Made by a program: the position numbers and the translations under genes. A model generated the notes under the pieces. The model had not been told where the DNA came from, made no database searches, and saw nothing but the letters and a program-made list of their open reading frames with translations. This document shows positions 1 through 10,014 of a DNA stretch of 64,000 nucleotides, in pieces. Position 1 is the first letter of the stretch. Each line of letters starts with the position of its first letter. The DNA is from Trichomonas vaginalis G3 (lineage: Eukaryota > Parabasalia > Trichomonadida > Trichomonadidae): contig NC_067206.1 in NCBI RefSeq assembly GCF_026262505.1, positions 18,869,319 through 18,933,318 on the forward strand, in the 5' to 3' direction.

Positions 1-2
1 AA

Positions 3-65
3 GAAAAGAAAGTAGAAGAAGAGAAGAAAGAACCAGAGCCAGAGAAGGGGAGATATGACATGTAA
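3..65 (+). CDS. 3' end of charged 150-aa protein gene (partial)
   Basis: Only the last 20 codons are in the window. They encode a Lys/Glu/Pro-rich tail ending in DM, matching the end of the whole 150-aa gene at 18470-18922 in copy B (same KKVEEEKKEPEP tail). It runs convergently towards the 139-aa gene, with both stop codons inside one A/T palindrome. No function is recognisable. Confidence 0.7.
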   Translation, partial: EKKVEEEKKEPEPEKGRYDM

Positions 66-84
66 AAATAAAATTTTATTTTTA
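63..84. terminator. Bidirectional A/T palindrome holding both stop codons
   Basis: A perfect 22-bp A/T palindrome whose outermost triplets are the TAA stops of the two convergent genes on either side. The same palindrome recurs at 18451-18472 and 41379-41400 at the same gene junction. It probably supplies 3'-end signals for both transcripts; the role is inference, the symmetry is directly visible. Confidence 0.6.
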
Positions 85-501
85 GAACATTTCTGGGTCA
101 ATGTCAATGTTCTCTTCCTCTTTAGGAGCAAACACCGGCTTAGACTCTAAAATCTTTTTACCCAATTTACCTTGAACTTCAACTATCTTAGACTCATAAT
201 ATTCATAGTCGTCTGCTTTCTTTGGTTCATAAGGTATAACAAGTTTGTATGCTTTGCCTTCTTTAAGGTTTGAAAACCTTCTGTCAAAACTTTCTTTGAC
301 TGTTAACAAACCTTCTATGTCTAAGTCTTCAAATTTCGCACCATTTTTAGTCACAATAGCAAACTTAACTGGTTCGATGTTCCAAACTTTGTCAAATGAA
401 GACTTTTCAAAATGGTAGAAGTAAACATTCAAATATGTGAATGGGTCTAGTTCTTCTTTAAGTCCTGACATGTACTTGTTTACTGAGATGAATTTCGTCA
501 T
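82..501 (-). CDS. Conserved Maverick 139-aa protein, unknown function
   Basis: Encodes 139 aa beginning MTKFISVNKYMSG and ending in an acidic tail (EEENIDIDPEMF). No family recognised; no membrane segment or signal peptide is visible. A near-identical whole copy lies at 18034-18453 (B) and a broken one at 40964-41380 (C). It always follows the SF3 helicase by about 40 bp and faces the 150-aa gene. The spacing, the shared A/T promoter-like palindrome just upstream (516-533) and the helicase neighbour suggest a role in replication, for instance a small DNA-binding accessory protein, but that is inference only. The start chosen is the first ATG after the A/T palindrome, conserved in all three copies. 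Confidence 0.8.
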   Translation of the reverse strand: MTKFISVNKYMSGLKEELDPFTYLNVYFYHFEKSSFDKVWNIEPVKFAIVTKNGAKFEDLDIEGLLTVKESFDRRFSNLKEGKAYKLVIPYEPKKADDYEYYESKIVEVQGKLGKKILESKPVFAPKEEENIDIDPEMF

Positions 502-515
502 CTTTTCTATCGGAT

Positions 516-533
516 AAAAAAAATATTTTTTTT
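516..533 (-). promoter_or_regulatory. A/T palindrome upstream of 139-aa gene
   Basis: A-run, TAT core, T-run palindrome about 15 bp before the start codon. The same motif precedes the helicase, polymerase and KilA-N genes in all copies, so it is a probable core promoter element of replication-type genes. Confidence 0.45.
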
Positions 534-538
534 AAAAT

Positions 539-1774
539 TTACTCAGAAAAATTTTTCTTTGTATATACACCATTCTGAACATCTAAAAGACTTTTGACAT
601 TTGCCAAGAATGTTCGTTTAGACGCTGTCATATAACCATACTCTTGACAATATTGTTTATACGAATCGTACAATGACCTTTCATCTAAACACTCAAAGTC
701 AGTTTCATCTATGAACAGTTCATATACACTCTTGTTTGCTTCTAACAATGTTTGTCTCTCTTCGGTATGTGGAATTTGTCTTGGATTGAACTTTGAAATA
801 TCTAATGTCATGAAATATGAGAACAAGTGGTTGTAAAAGTCAGATGTCAAAGTTTCTGCTAACTCGTCAAAATATTCTGTATCTTGCATATGAGCTTCTG
901 ACGTTCTGACAACTACATATCTTCTGTCAGAACTTTCTAACTTCATCGGAACGGCGTTGTTTGAAACCATGATGAAGTTTGCAACATTTTCACAAACTCT
1001 TTGGTCTTTATATTTTCTTTCAACAACTCCAACTTTGTCTGTTATAAGACTCTTCAAAGCATCTGAGTTCAAAACTTTTGTTGTATCTATACTTTGAAGT
1101 TCGTTACATACTATAAGTTTCATATTCTCTATTGAAGAGTTAAATTTACCGCAGATGTTTTCTAAGTTTGTCATATTCGGGTTCGAATAGCCCTCTAACA
1201 GTTTGCATAAGATATCTGTAAAGAAAGTGTTCTTACCTGTTCCTTGTTTTCCAATTACAATGAGAGCAGTTTCATTTTTAGCACTTGGATGTTGTAAGAT
1301 GTTTGCAAACCAACATAAGATATACTCATAGACTCTTTCGTTTCCATTGCATATAATTTCTTTGACATGGTCTAACCAAGCTTCTATAACATTTTCTTTC
1401 CATTCTACTTGTTCGTATTTATATCCAGTGAAGATAGAATAGAAGTTTGGAGAAGGTGTATAGAACTTTATACCACGAACTGAAAAATCTTCTAACTTTG
1501 ACAATAAAATATCCCAAGCATCTAACATCTTCATACCAACTTGTACGACTTTTATTTTCTTAAGTTTCTGTCTACATTCTTGTTCAGACACTATTGTTGC
1601 TCTTGGTTTGTTAAAGACTACATCCCATTCTTTCATGACATAACATTCTGGGGCAGAGTCAACATAAATGACTAAACGTTTCAAATTCTCGACTGCTTTG
1701 TTATAGTCTCGAAATGGACACATATTTCTGAACGCTTGGAAGTCATAAAAATCTGAAACGTCTATTCTGTACAT
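539..1774 (-). CDS. SF3/D5-like replicative helicase
   Basis: Encodes 411 aa. The C-terminal two thirds is a superfamily 3 helicase: Walker A GKQGTGKN at about 175-182, Walker B-like KLIVCNELQ at about 219-227, motif C FIMVSNN at about 267-273, and SDRRY about 282-286 carrying a likely arginine finger. This matches the primase-helicase ATPase family of NCLDV D5, phages and Polintons. The N-terminal 130 aa shows no primase motif I can recognise. It should unwind DNA as a ring-shaped hexamer during element replication. Copy C has a 412-aa equivalent and copy B a broken one. It sits between the penton-like gene and the 139-aa gene, with the A/T promoter palindrome immediately upstream. Confidence 0.9.
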   Translation of the reverse strand: MYRIDVSDFYDFQAFRNMCPFRDYNKAVENLKRLVIYVDSAPECYVMKEWDVVFNKPRATIVSEQECRQKLKKIKVVQVGMKMLDAWDILLSKLEDFSVRGIKFYTPSPNFYSIFTGYKYEQVEWKENVIEAWLDHVKEIICNGNERVYEYILCWFANILQHPSAKNETALIVIGKQGTGKNTFFTDILCKLLEGYSNPNMTNLENICGKFNSSIENMKLIVCNELQSIDTTKVLNSDALKSLITDKVGVVERKYKDQRVCENVANFIMVSNNAVPMKLESSDRRYVVVRTSEAHMQDTEYFDELAETLTSDFYNHLFSYFMTLDISKFNPRQIPHTEERQTLLEANKSVYELFIDETDFECLDERSLYDSYKQYCQEYGYMTASKRTFLANVKSLLDVQNGVYTKKNFSE

Positions 1775-1788
1775 TTTTTTATAAAAAT

Positions 1789-1806
1789 AAAAAAAATATT
1801 TTTTTT
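1789..1806 (-). promoter_or_regulatory. A/T palindrome upstream of SF3 helicase
   Basis: A-run/TAT/T-run palindrome about 15 bp before the helicase ATG, also at 16734-16755 and 39657-39675 in front of the other two helicase copies. Confidence 0.45.
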
Positions 1807-2611
1807 ATTCTTGACTTTGTTGTTGCATTTGTTCCATTTGTTGCATTTGTTGTTCTTGAGCTATTTGTTGTTGAAGTTGTTCTTGTAGTACAATACTTTC
1901 ACCAGTTGCATCTTCCAATTCGAAACTTTCTGCCGTCATTGACAAATACATAGGACATAAAAGTTTTACAGGAACAAAGTTTGCGTCAACTAAGGTTAAG
2001 TTTATGTTTGCTAAAGTGTTTGAGTTCACTAAAGCTGTAAACTCTGCATTCGAATGAACAATAGGCAAACCAGCAGAGAAAGTGTTGTTTATACGCATGA
2101 GTATCTTTTGGTCATAGTAGTTTCTGTCGACATTCGAATAGCACTTTGAACCTAAGTTTGAAACAATATATAAAATAGGTGTACTTAAAGTCAATGGAAC
2201 AGACATTCCTTGTATGACACCTTTTCCTGTTATAGGAAACTGTTGGTAGTAAAAACCAGAAATAAGTTTTGTATTATAGCTCATATCGTTTATACTAAAC
2301 TCAGTCGGACATCCAAACATAATGAAACCTGCTCTAGTTGCAGCACATGTTACATCCGTCCTTAAAGTATTAAATAAGTCAACAAAACCTGTTGGTGGTA
2401 TATCTGAGTAAGTATCTTCAAAGGAGTATTTTTTACCATTCACAACAACAAAGTCTTCTGGTGTCAAAAGAGCAAAACAGGCTTTAGTCGTCATCGTGTT
2501 TAAGGTCAGTTTACAATATCGTCCTTGAGGACTTTGTAAGTTTGTTGTTATAGAATTATATGACTCAGGGTTTTTAGTCGTAATAGTATAAACCACTATG
2601 TCTTCTGCCAT
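1805..2611 (-). CDS. Minor capsid (penton-like, single jelly-roll) protein
   Basis: Encodes 268 aa. Beta-rich sequence with alternating hydrophobic/polar stretches through residue 235 and then a Gln/Met-rich tail (QQQIAQEQQMQQ). Maverick/Polinton elements are known to encode a minor capsid protein of this length next to the MCP, proposed to form the pentons of the particle; I assign it by length, beta-rich character and position, not by a motif. It follows the 193-aa gene by 4 bp. Broken copies lie at 15937-16735 (B) and 38881-39657 (C). The Gln-rich tail shortens between copies, consistent with slippage in CAA repeats. Confidence 0.65.
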   Translation of the reverse strand: MAEDIVVYTITTKNPESYNSITTNLQSPQGRYCKLTLNTMTTKACFALLTPEDFVVVNGKKYSFEDTYSDIPPTGFVDLFNTLRTDVTCAATRAGFIMFGCPTEFSINDMSYNTKLISGFYYQQFPITGKGVIQGMSVPLTLSTPILYIVSNLGSKCYSNVDRNYYDQKILMRINNTFSAGLPIVHSNAEFTALVNSNTLANINLTLVDANFVPVKLLCPMYLSMTAESFELEDATGESIVLQEQLQQQIAQEQQMQQMEQMQQQSQE

Positions 2612-2615
2612 TTAC

Positions 2616-3197
2616 TTAGCAAGTAAATTTTAATGAAATGTTGTGGTCGTCAAATATTTTTATGACGTCTGGGAAACTATATTTTAAGTTCAACGTTTCA
2701 CCTCCTTTCATAACGTATATCTTGTCAATGACATTATATGAAACACCACAGCAAGCAATGTCAGGTTCTATTTCTTTGATGTTTATATCGTCTGCCTCTG
2801 TCAAAAGTTTCAATAGTTCTTTCAAAATTTCATGAGGTGCGATGACATATGAGTTCACTTTTACAGGGTTGTGCTCAACCAAGTTTAACATTAGACCTAA
2901 AGCTTGACAAATCTTCTCCTGAGTTTTAAGTTTGTCTTTAAGTTGTTGGTAGTCGTTTCGAATATCTGCAACAGAACTTAAGTCTCTGCTAACTTCAGGG
3001 TATGTTGGTTGTTCTTTTACAGGAACTATTGTTATACCATCTTCGTCTTCGTATGGTTTCCCCACTTCAACATCTCTGTCTTTGACATTGACAACAACAC
3101 TTTGACTGTTTGTTTGAGTTGGTGAATTTAACTTCACATCTGCCACCGCCATTAAACCTTTTGAAACACTTACGCTTCTATTTTTCGGAAATGACAT
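2616..3197 (-). CDS. Conserved 193-aa structural-block protein
   Basis: Encodes 193 aa from MSFPKNRSVSVSKG. The reading frame is open further upstream, but this ATG is preceded by CTAAGTAAA in both A and C, and a divergent gene begins 18 bp away, so I use the internal start. The middle (about 75-105) is a likely helix (DYQQLKDKLKTQEKICQALG). Function unknown; its place between MCP and the penton-like gene suggests a virion component. The whole equivalent in C is at 38051-38632, the broken one in B at 15351-15931. Confidence 0.75.
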   Translation of the reverse strand: MSFPKNRSVSVSKGLMAVADVKLNSPTQTNSQSVVVNVKDRDVEVGKPYEDEDGITIVPVKEQPTYPEVSRDLSSVADIRNDYQQLKDKLKTQEKICQALGLMLNLVEHNPVKVNSYVIAPHEILKELLKLLTEADDINIKEIEPDIACCGVSYNVIDKIYVMKGGETLNLKYSFPDVIKIFDDHNISLKFTC

Positions 3198-3215
3198 TTT
3201 ACTTAGAATAAAAAG

Positions 3216-3635
3216 ATGGACGTATTTGAGTATCTCTTCGAATTGAAGCAGAGCAAAGTTTACACACACAAACAATACAAATACACTGATAGAATAGTTC
3301 TTTATACAAACAATGGAAAATGTTATAGAATAGCAATATTTGCTGAACCAAAATATTTTCATAAAGCAAAGAAAGTTGGTATAACTGAAATGGTGAAAGT
3401 TCTTGACGTTGACAAAAATATAACAACAAAACTGACCGATATTTCTAAAGGTAAGTTTATAATACAATACTATGTCAAAACTGGCGTACTGTCAATATTT
3501 GACGGAGAGAAGTCAGTTCAAGAACAACTTACTGACCTGCTGCCAAAATCTGCTCGATGGAAGCTGTCGTTATACCAATCTGAGGAGCCCCAGCAGGTTT
3601 CATCGAACGAATCTTCAAAAGAGCATCTTCCGTGA
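3216..3635 (+). CDS. Small antisense gene overlapping the MCP 3' end
   Basis: Encodes 139 aa on the strand opposite to all flanking capsid genes, beginning MDVFEYLFELKQ. Its last 107 bp overlap the end of the MCP gene tail to tail, and it starts 18 bp from the divergent 193-aa gene. An equally long, open version in copy C (37613-38032) keeps the same overlap and shows mostly conservative replacements, arguing that it is a true gene. No known domain; N-terminal half is beta-like with YRIAIF and YIDRIVLY strands. A role in assembly or regulation of capsid genes is only a guess. Confidence 0.65.
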   Translation: MDVFEYLFELKQSKVYTHKQYKYTDRIVLYTNNGKCYRIAIFAEPKYFHKAKKVGITEMVKVLDVDKNITTKLTDISKGKFIIQYYVKTGVLSIFDGEKSVQEQLTDLLPKSARWKLSLYQSEEPQQVSSNESSKEHLP

Positions 3636-5136
3636 AAAGTGCTATTGGTTTTGTAAACTTCTTTGCTTTCAATTCATCTGGACCGTCTCTGTCACCAGTA
3701 TATTGTATTTGAACTGTACCAACAGTTGAAATACCACCCATAAAGTCTTCTGAGTCAGCAAATGGAATGCCAAGCCAAAAGTTTGAACGGTCTCCATTTG
3801 TATATTGAGTTTTTTGAGCTCCTGCATGAGTCCATACTTTCACATATGGCATAATAGAACTTTGCATTTCAGGGTTAATGGTTGTTGTGAAGTTGTTGTT
3901 AAAGTTCATAGCATCTAATGTCAAGTTGTATGACCTCATATCCTCAACTGTAGAATATTCTTCTCTTGGATAGTATTTGCCATCTATGTTTATATGATAT
4001 TTAATACCGGGGTTGTAGAAACAAGAATAGTCATTTATAGTTCGTCTGAACAGTACAAACATAGTATCTGCATGTTTCATTGCAGTTGTTAAGGCAATAT
4101 CTGTTCTTGCACCTGGGTCAGCACTTTGGTTTCCAACTTCACCTGCAAAGTCTTTGACAGATATTTGGTGTATAGGGAACATAAGTGGAACTGCAATATA
4201 TTTGGCAGCTAAAGCATTTGAAATATCTGGGTCCAACATATAGACTGCAAGTCTGCTTTCTATTCTCTTGCATTCAAATTTTTCGCATGTGAACTTAACT
4301 GGGTCCCAAGCAGTTCCAGCAGCATTGAAGTAGTAGTTTACTTCAGTGTTGAGGTTTGAGAAACCAAAGTCTAAGTCAACTTTGTCTTTGCAAAATTCGG
4401 CGAATGACGTTTGATTTGCTCCCTTTACGTCTGTAAGAGTGAATGGGTCTTGTGTTGGTGCAATGACTAAGTTATTTTTGCTTGGAGTAAGTTCGATAGA
4501 AATTTTTCCTGCCCAGTTTGGCAAGTATCTTAAAAACCCGAAGATGAGGAAAGATGACAAAGGAACTCTAAGTTTCAATTTTACTTTGGTTACTGCTGCT
4601 GCAGTTTGTCCAGAAAGGTTAACATAAACTCCTGGAACGTTAGGGTCAAGTCTTCTTATTTTCTCAATAGTTGCATACTGGTCTGTTTGTTCTCTAGCTT
4701 GTGGTTGTACTGAGTTTCTCAAAGCGAACCATTCATAGTTTGCCCATGTTACTGTTTGAACTAAGTCAGAGTTAGAATATATCTTATATCCCATAAAAAC
4801 TTCTGGAGTATATTGGTATCCGACATAGAAAATTCCATTGCAACCTTTCTTGTCAGACAACTTGGCAGAAGGTTTTATTTCAATGTCTTGTTCCACGTAT
4901 AAGAAAGAGTTGTCAATAGAAATAATATGAAACCTGTCGCAAGCAATATCTACTGTTGTTGAAGAACCTTCTCCAAACTCACCTACGTTTCCATAAGAAA
5001 CAGCAGTTGTATATTCGTAAGTTCCAGGAACTATTTCTGACCTTCTAATGGCATTGTCGCATTCGTTATACCATTCGGAAACATTTCCATTCATAGCATC
5101 CAAAACTGTTGGCGTTATATTCTGAGCGGCGTACAT
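3529..5136 (-). CDS. Major capsid protein, double jelly-roll type
   Basis: Encodes 535 aa with beta-rich halves joined near residue 230, hallmark-like segments LRYLPNWAGKISIEL (about 200-215) and SNFWLGIPFADSEDFMGG (about 455-472). Position and length fit the Polinton MCP, which forms the hexagonal capsomers of an icosahedral shell. It is 32 bp from the large coiled-coil gene and shares its last 107 bp with an antisense gene. Whole in C (36112-37719), with about 8 residue differences from this copy by eye; decayed in B (13427-15023). Looks whole. Confidence 0.85.
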   Translation of the reverse strand: MYAAQNITPTVLDAMNGNVSEWYNECDNAIRRSEIVPGTYEYTTAVSYGNVGEFGEGSSTTVDIACDRFHIISIDNSFLYVEQDIEIKPSAKLSDKKGCNGIFYVGYQYTPEVFMGYKIYSNSDLVQTVTWANYEWFALRNSVQPQAREQTDQYATIEKIRRLDPNVPGVYVNLSGQTAAAVTKVKLKLRVPLSSFLIFGFLRYLPNWAGKISIELTPSKNNLVIAPTQDPFTLTDVKGANQTSFAEFCKDKVDLDFGFSNLNTEVNYYFNAAGTAWDPVKFTCEKFECKRIESRLAVYMLDPDISNALAAKYIAVPLMFPIHQISVKDFAGEVGNQSADPGARTDIALTTAMKHADTMFVLFRRTINDYSCFYNPGIKYHINIDGKYYPREEYSTVEDMRSYNLTLDAMNFNNNFTTTINPEMQSSIMPYVKVWTHAGAQKTQYTNGDRSNFWLGIPFADSEDFMGGISTVGTVQIQYTGDRDGPDELKAKKFTKPIALFTEDALLKIRSMKPAGAPQIGITTASIEQILAAGQ

Positions 5137-5168
5137 TTCATATGGGTAAAAATATAGAATAGTTGGAT

Positions 5169-8100
5169 TTATATGTCATAATAGAACCCACGTGGACCAA
5201 GCTTTACTTTCTTCCTGACTGAGTTTTTAACTCTTCTTTTTCCTTCATTGCCACTACTTTCACTAGATGAAGTTAGTTCTTCACTACTTTCACTTTGTTC
5301 TACTCTTCTTCTTTGGTGTCGCTTTGGTAACTTGCCCTCTGCTTCAAGTTGTTGCATCTTTGCCTCATGTTCACCTAGTATGTTGTAAATTTCCCATGTC
5401 CTTTTTGCCTTTGGGCTCTGGTCGCCCATCTCAGGTAACCTATATCCTAGAAAGAGTTTGTCATAGTTTGTATTTGAGTCTTTGCGTATTGTTTGCATGA
5501 CTCTTTCCTGAGTTTCCGGTTCAAGCTCTTCAAACAGTGCCTGTCCATATGGAATAAGCTCGTTTCCAAATATATGTTTTTGTAGCCATTCTGGTTTTCT
5601 TTCCATGTTACCAACTATATCCTTTGTGAATGGGAAAGCTTTTACCCAATCTTTCAGTCTTGCGTCATTTATTTCTGTAGTTGGTTTTATTTTGTCAAGG
5701 AACATGTTTTTCAATACTAACATTTCATTTGGTACTGTCCATTTGAGTTTTCTTAAATATTCATCCCTTCTCAGTTCATTGTCTGCAAAGTAAGTTTTTA
5801 TGACATTTTGCAAACTTTCATTTGCAAGGTCATGTACAATAGGTTCTCTTCCTTCTCCCTCCCTAACTTTCTTTCTAAACTCTTCACCAAATATACCATC
5901 TCTATGGTTCTGTGTAGTTCTTTGAGATAAATGTTCTAGAACGTCAGGTGTTATATTTCCATCAGCCATGTTCATTTCATACTGGTCCAAAATATCTGCA
6001 TGTTTCATATCTTTCAATGGCATTAAAGCCGCGCTTAAAATACCAGCTATATCTCGTTCACCATTGACTTCCATTGCGTCTACAACTTCTTGGAATTGTG
6101 GTTGTAAGTTTATGAACCACCTATCCGGGTTAGCTTTATGACCCCATCTCATTGTAGTTCCATAGTCTGCAGAAACAAAAGTAGGTTTGTTTCCATCTTG
6201 GTTAGGTTCTGAATGAACTTTAAACAATGTTTCATTTCTATATGTTTTGTTGAAATTTAACCTTTTATTTTCACCGAGTTCATCCGAAGATTGAACGTTA
6301 AATGCTCGTAAGTAAAAAGGGTTGTTGTATTTGTGTACATTTTCTTTCAGTACTTCCATTCTATGCTGAATATTTTCATCTGGTGTTGGAGTCTTTTGTA
6401 TGTCGGCAAACATTTTTCGATATTCTTCTACTATGTCAGCCGAATTTTTTTTAGACTCTTGGAAATATTCCATATTCACCTCATACACTTGTTGAGGGTC
6501 AAGATTTTTCGGCTGTTCCAAATCTTCATCTAGTTCTGTGAAGTTAGTTTCCAAAGGAGTGACTTGTTCGTTTCCTTCAGGCTCTTCTAGCTGTTGTTGC
6601 TGAACTATTTCTTCCATGTCTGGTTGTATCTGAACTAGTTCTTCCTGTGGAGTTTCTTGTACCTCATCTGCTGGCATTTCATATATTCCGAGACCGTTTT
6701 CAACAATTTCCCTATCTAAGTCATCCGGACTCATAAACCTTTCTTCTTTCGTTCCGTCTCTATTTTTTACGCGTTTCATGACGGGAGTTGAATTGTCATT
6801 TAGCTCTGACATCAAATATCTCGGAGTAAATTCGTTCATGTCATTTGGATGATATGCTATTAAATCATATCCCTTAGCGAGCTTGTATTTTCCAGGTTTG
6901 AATTTATATCCGTTTTGGTGCTGAGCCATAAAGCTAAATAGGTCCGGGTCAGTATTTCCATCCTTGAACTTTCTAATAGCTTCTTTATATCTGTCACTAA
7001 AGTCAATACTATCTGGGTAACCATACTCTTCCTTAAGCATTTTTAAGAATTCTTGGTTTCCTTGTTCTCTACTTCTTTTATGTCCTTGCTCTGGTTGTGG
7101 AGGTGGTTGTTGTGCAGGGTTTTGAACTGTTGGTTGTTGTGCAGGGTTTTGAACTGTTGGTTGTGGAGGTGGTTGTTGTGCAGGGTTTTGAACTGTTGGT
7201 TGTTGTGCAGGGTTTTGAACTGTTGGTTGCTGTGTTGGTTTTGGTGCATGCCTGTGTCTGTGTCCATGTGACGATGTAAATGTTTTAGGTAGTCCTGGTG
7301 CAGGTGCTTCTCTTGGAGGGTTTGGTGGTATATAAGTTCCACTAGCTAGTATATAAGTTCCACCAGCTGGTATATAAGTTCCACCAGCTGGCACATATGT
7401 TCCATCTGCAGCGTAATGTCCTACCTGACTTTTCGTTCTTAAGAAAGCATTTACTAGGTCTGTTTTGGTCTGTTGTAACTCTTTTTCTTGACTTTCTACA
7501 ACAGTTGCTCTAACGGCGTCATAGGCACTTTGAACTGCCTGTCTCGTTGCTGCATCTGTTATTTTCGTCATATTTTTGTGCTACTTCTTTTAACTCTTTG
7601 TCGAAACCTTCAGACTTCAGTTTCTTTCCAGATGAGAAGTCGTTCACTTGTTTCACCTTACTATGAAGAGCTTCGAAGGCGTTCTTAAAGTCAGCATTCG
7701 TTAAAGCTTCATTTGAACTGTCTTCATCCGCTTGTATTTTTGTCCTTATTGACCCTATAAGCTGGGCTGCTTTAGCGTTGGCTTGGGCATCTAACCAGTC
7801 ATTGTTAGCTTTTATATATTCTGCGCTTTTCATTGCCTTTTGCATGGCTGCGTCGTTATTTTTACTTTCTTGTGCTAAGTTTTCATACTGTACGGTTTGG
7901 TTTTGCAACTGTAAAAGTTTTTCTGCCTTTACATTTGCTTCAACTTCTTTTTTATACTCATCGCTATCCATATATGTCTTCAGGGCTTTTTGTTTTATCT
8001 CTTCATCTTTCAGTACTTTATATTGAGTAGTATGGTTTTTCAAATTTATGACATCTTGTTCCATTTTTGCTACTTCTGCTGCTTTTTCTGACACTTTTTT

Positions 8101-8547
8101 CGCATATTCCTCTGTACTTAGTTCTTTCAGTTGTTCTTCTTTCTTCTTTTTCTCTACGTTTAACTCATTGAGTTTCTTTGTGTGTCTGTCATATTCTAGT
8201 TTCTTTTCGTTTTCACTTATTTGTTTCTGTATGTCTATGTTTGACTTTTTGACATCTGATATTTGATTTTTGAGTGAACTCAAATTCATTTGACTTTGAG
8301 GGTTATAGGCTGTTCCGTCTGCAGCTCCACGATAGCCTGCCATTTTCGCTAAAAGTGCCGCTCTTAAACCTCCACTCTGTGCACCAATGACTCGGTTTAA
8401 AAGCATAGGATTGCTTGACATTTGTTGCAACATAGTGGGGTCATTCAGCATTTGTTGTTGCAACTGTTGTTGTGGTGTCAGTTTTACTATTGGATGTTTC
8501 AATGCTCTCTTCCTCTTACGTATATTCTTACGTAGCTTACGTGGCAT
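5169..8547 (-). pseudogene. Large coiled-coil and Pro/Gln-repeat virion protein gene, broken copy
   Basis: Equivalent of the whole 1106-aa gene of copy C (32759-36079). It looks broken about once, otherwise conserved. Recognisable parts are a strongly basic N-terminus (MPRKLRKNIRKRKR), a Gln-rich stretch, a long Lys/Glu coiled coil, short GGTYIPA-type repeats, a PTVQNPAQQP-type Pro/Gln repeat block, and a Ser/acid-rich then basic C-terminus. The GTYIPA and Pro/Gln repeats differ in number from C and B. First gene from the element end; starts about 45 bp from the terminal hairpin. Function unknown; size and capsid neighbours suggest a core or scaffold protein. Confidence 0.75.
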
Positions 8548-8588
8548 TTTAAGTGAAGTTAAAAAGCGGTTTTATACTAAACATCTTC

Positions 8589-8621
8589 GGGGCTAGAGGG
8601 CACGAAGTGCCTGGAAGCCCC
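8589..8621. repeat. Terminal hairpin of copy A
   Basis: A 33-nt two-part stem: outer GGGGCT/AGCCCC, inner GGCAC/GTGCC around loop GAA, followed by the T-run that ends the element. Same hairpin at the ends of B, C and D, with stem-preserving sequence changes. Confidence 0.75.
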
Positions 8622-8627
8622 AATACC

Positions 8628-8773
8628 TTTTTTTTTACATCTATAAGAATGAAGTGTTTTGAAGCTGAAATAATATTGAATAGAAATTAATTTTTTCTGA
8701 AATTTTGAATGAAATTATGGGAAATAAAAAAATTACTAAATATTGTATTCATACAAATATATTATTTTTGTTG
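8628..8773. other. Short AT-rich flank, no gene
   Basis: About 146 bp of A/T-rich sequence between the end of copy A and the foldback element. No gene or motif seen. Confidence 0.6.
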
Positions 8774-8775
8774 TA

Positions 8776-10012
8776 AACAGAAATTCATCAAAAGTGACAC
8801 CTCAGAAAAGCTAAAATATTGAATTTTTGGAACTTTTGATAGAGCACGTTTTAAAATATTAATTAAAGTAAATGTATATTTTGTAAAGATTCTTTTTAAT
8901 CAAAAAATAAAATTTTGAAGAAGAACACAAAATCTTCTGAAAAATAATATCACATAAACTCATATTATTTTCTAATATATAACTATTTTATATAAAAATC
9001 AAATTCAATGATCTTAAAAGCGAAGGATAAACCTCAAAATTTACGAATATAATGAGTGGGAATATAATGCTTATCTATCATAAAACCATATGAAATATCA
9101 ATTTTTGCTTTACGCCTAATTTTGACGACAATTAGCAAAAAATGTTAAATGTTAACACTCAGTCCATTTGAATATGAAAAATAAAATTGACTTTGATTAA
9201 ATGTTTTATTTATCATGCAATTCTTCTTGCGACCAAAGATTTGACTAAAACTTCAAAAAATAAGATAGCTTAAAAAATAATATACGGTAGTGTTTACTAA
9301 TAGATGAATAGTATATAAATTCTATTAAAATGGATTTGATCCAAAAAAATATAAAACCAAAAATAATTGTTATAATTTAAATGAAGAAGTAATTTAAAAC
9401 GATTTTTTTATGATCAAATTTTATATATTTTTTTGGATCAAATCCATTTTAATAGAATTTATATACTATTCATCTATTAGTAAACACTACCGTATATTAT
9501 TTTTTAAGCTATCTTATTTTTTGAAGTTTTAGTCAAATCTTTGGTCGCAAGAAGAATTGCATGATAAATAAAACATTTAATCAAAGTCAATTTTATTTTT
9601 CATATTCAAATGGACTGAGTGTTAACATTTAACATTTTTTGCTAATTGTCGTCAAAAATTAGGCGTAAAGCAAAAATTGATATTTCATATGGTTTTATGA
9701 TAGATAAGCATTATATTCCCACTCATTATATTCGTAAATTTTGAGGTTTATCCTTCGCTTTTAAGATCATTGAATTTGATTTTTATATAAAATAGTTATA
9801 TATTAGAAAATAATATGAGTTTATGTGATATTATTTTTCAGAAGATTTCATTCTATATGTCTATGAAAAGTACTCTCAAAACTAACTTTTTCCTAATTAT
9901 AATTAAATCTAGAATATTGTATTATGCTTAGTATTATTTCATTTTTCTCATTCAATTTAGAATTTACAAATGTCAAAAAATTGAGAGATGTCACTTTTGA
10001 TGAATTTCTGTT
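8776..10012. mobile_element. Foldback/MITE-like element with near-perfect 420-bp inner arms
   Basis: The ends are inverted repeats of about 24 bp starting AACAGAAATTCATC, flanked by TA on both sides (8774-8775, 10013-10014), as expected for a Tc1/mariner-type TA target duplication. Inside, two long arms (about 8930-9353 and 9426-9848) are reverse complements with only rare differences, round a spacer of about 72 bp. The 130-140 bp between the ends and the arms do not pair. No coding potential, so it is non-autonomous. The near-identity of the arms implies recent formation or ongoing homogenisation. Confidence 0.75.
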
Positions 10013-10014
10013 TA

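Larger units (their letters stand above)
1..8627 (-). mobile_element. Maverick/Polinton copy A, 5' structural half
   Basis: Minus-oriented Maverick/Polinton, cut by the left window edge. Its visible right end is a terminal hairpin near 8589-8621 followed by a T-run, the same end seen on copies B, C and D. Gene order from the end inwards is large coiled-coil protein, MCP, antisense 139-aa gene, 193-aa protein, penton-like protein, SF3 helicase, 139-aa protein, then the tail of a 150-aa gene. This is colinear with copies B and C. Proteins match C at about 98 percent in the MCP by eye, so the copy is young. Most genes look whole; the large first gene looks broken about once. Compared with B and C, the end lacks the second subterminal hairpin and the methylase fragment. 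Confidence 0.93.

Noticed and set aside
7043-7342. Frames overlapping the Pro/Gln repeats of the large protein (HLHNQQFKTLHNN and CRVLNCWLLCR types)
   Set aside because: Alternate frames of the repeat block; the coding frame is fixed by the whole protein in copy C.
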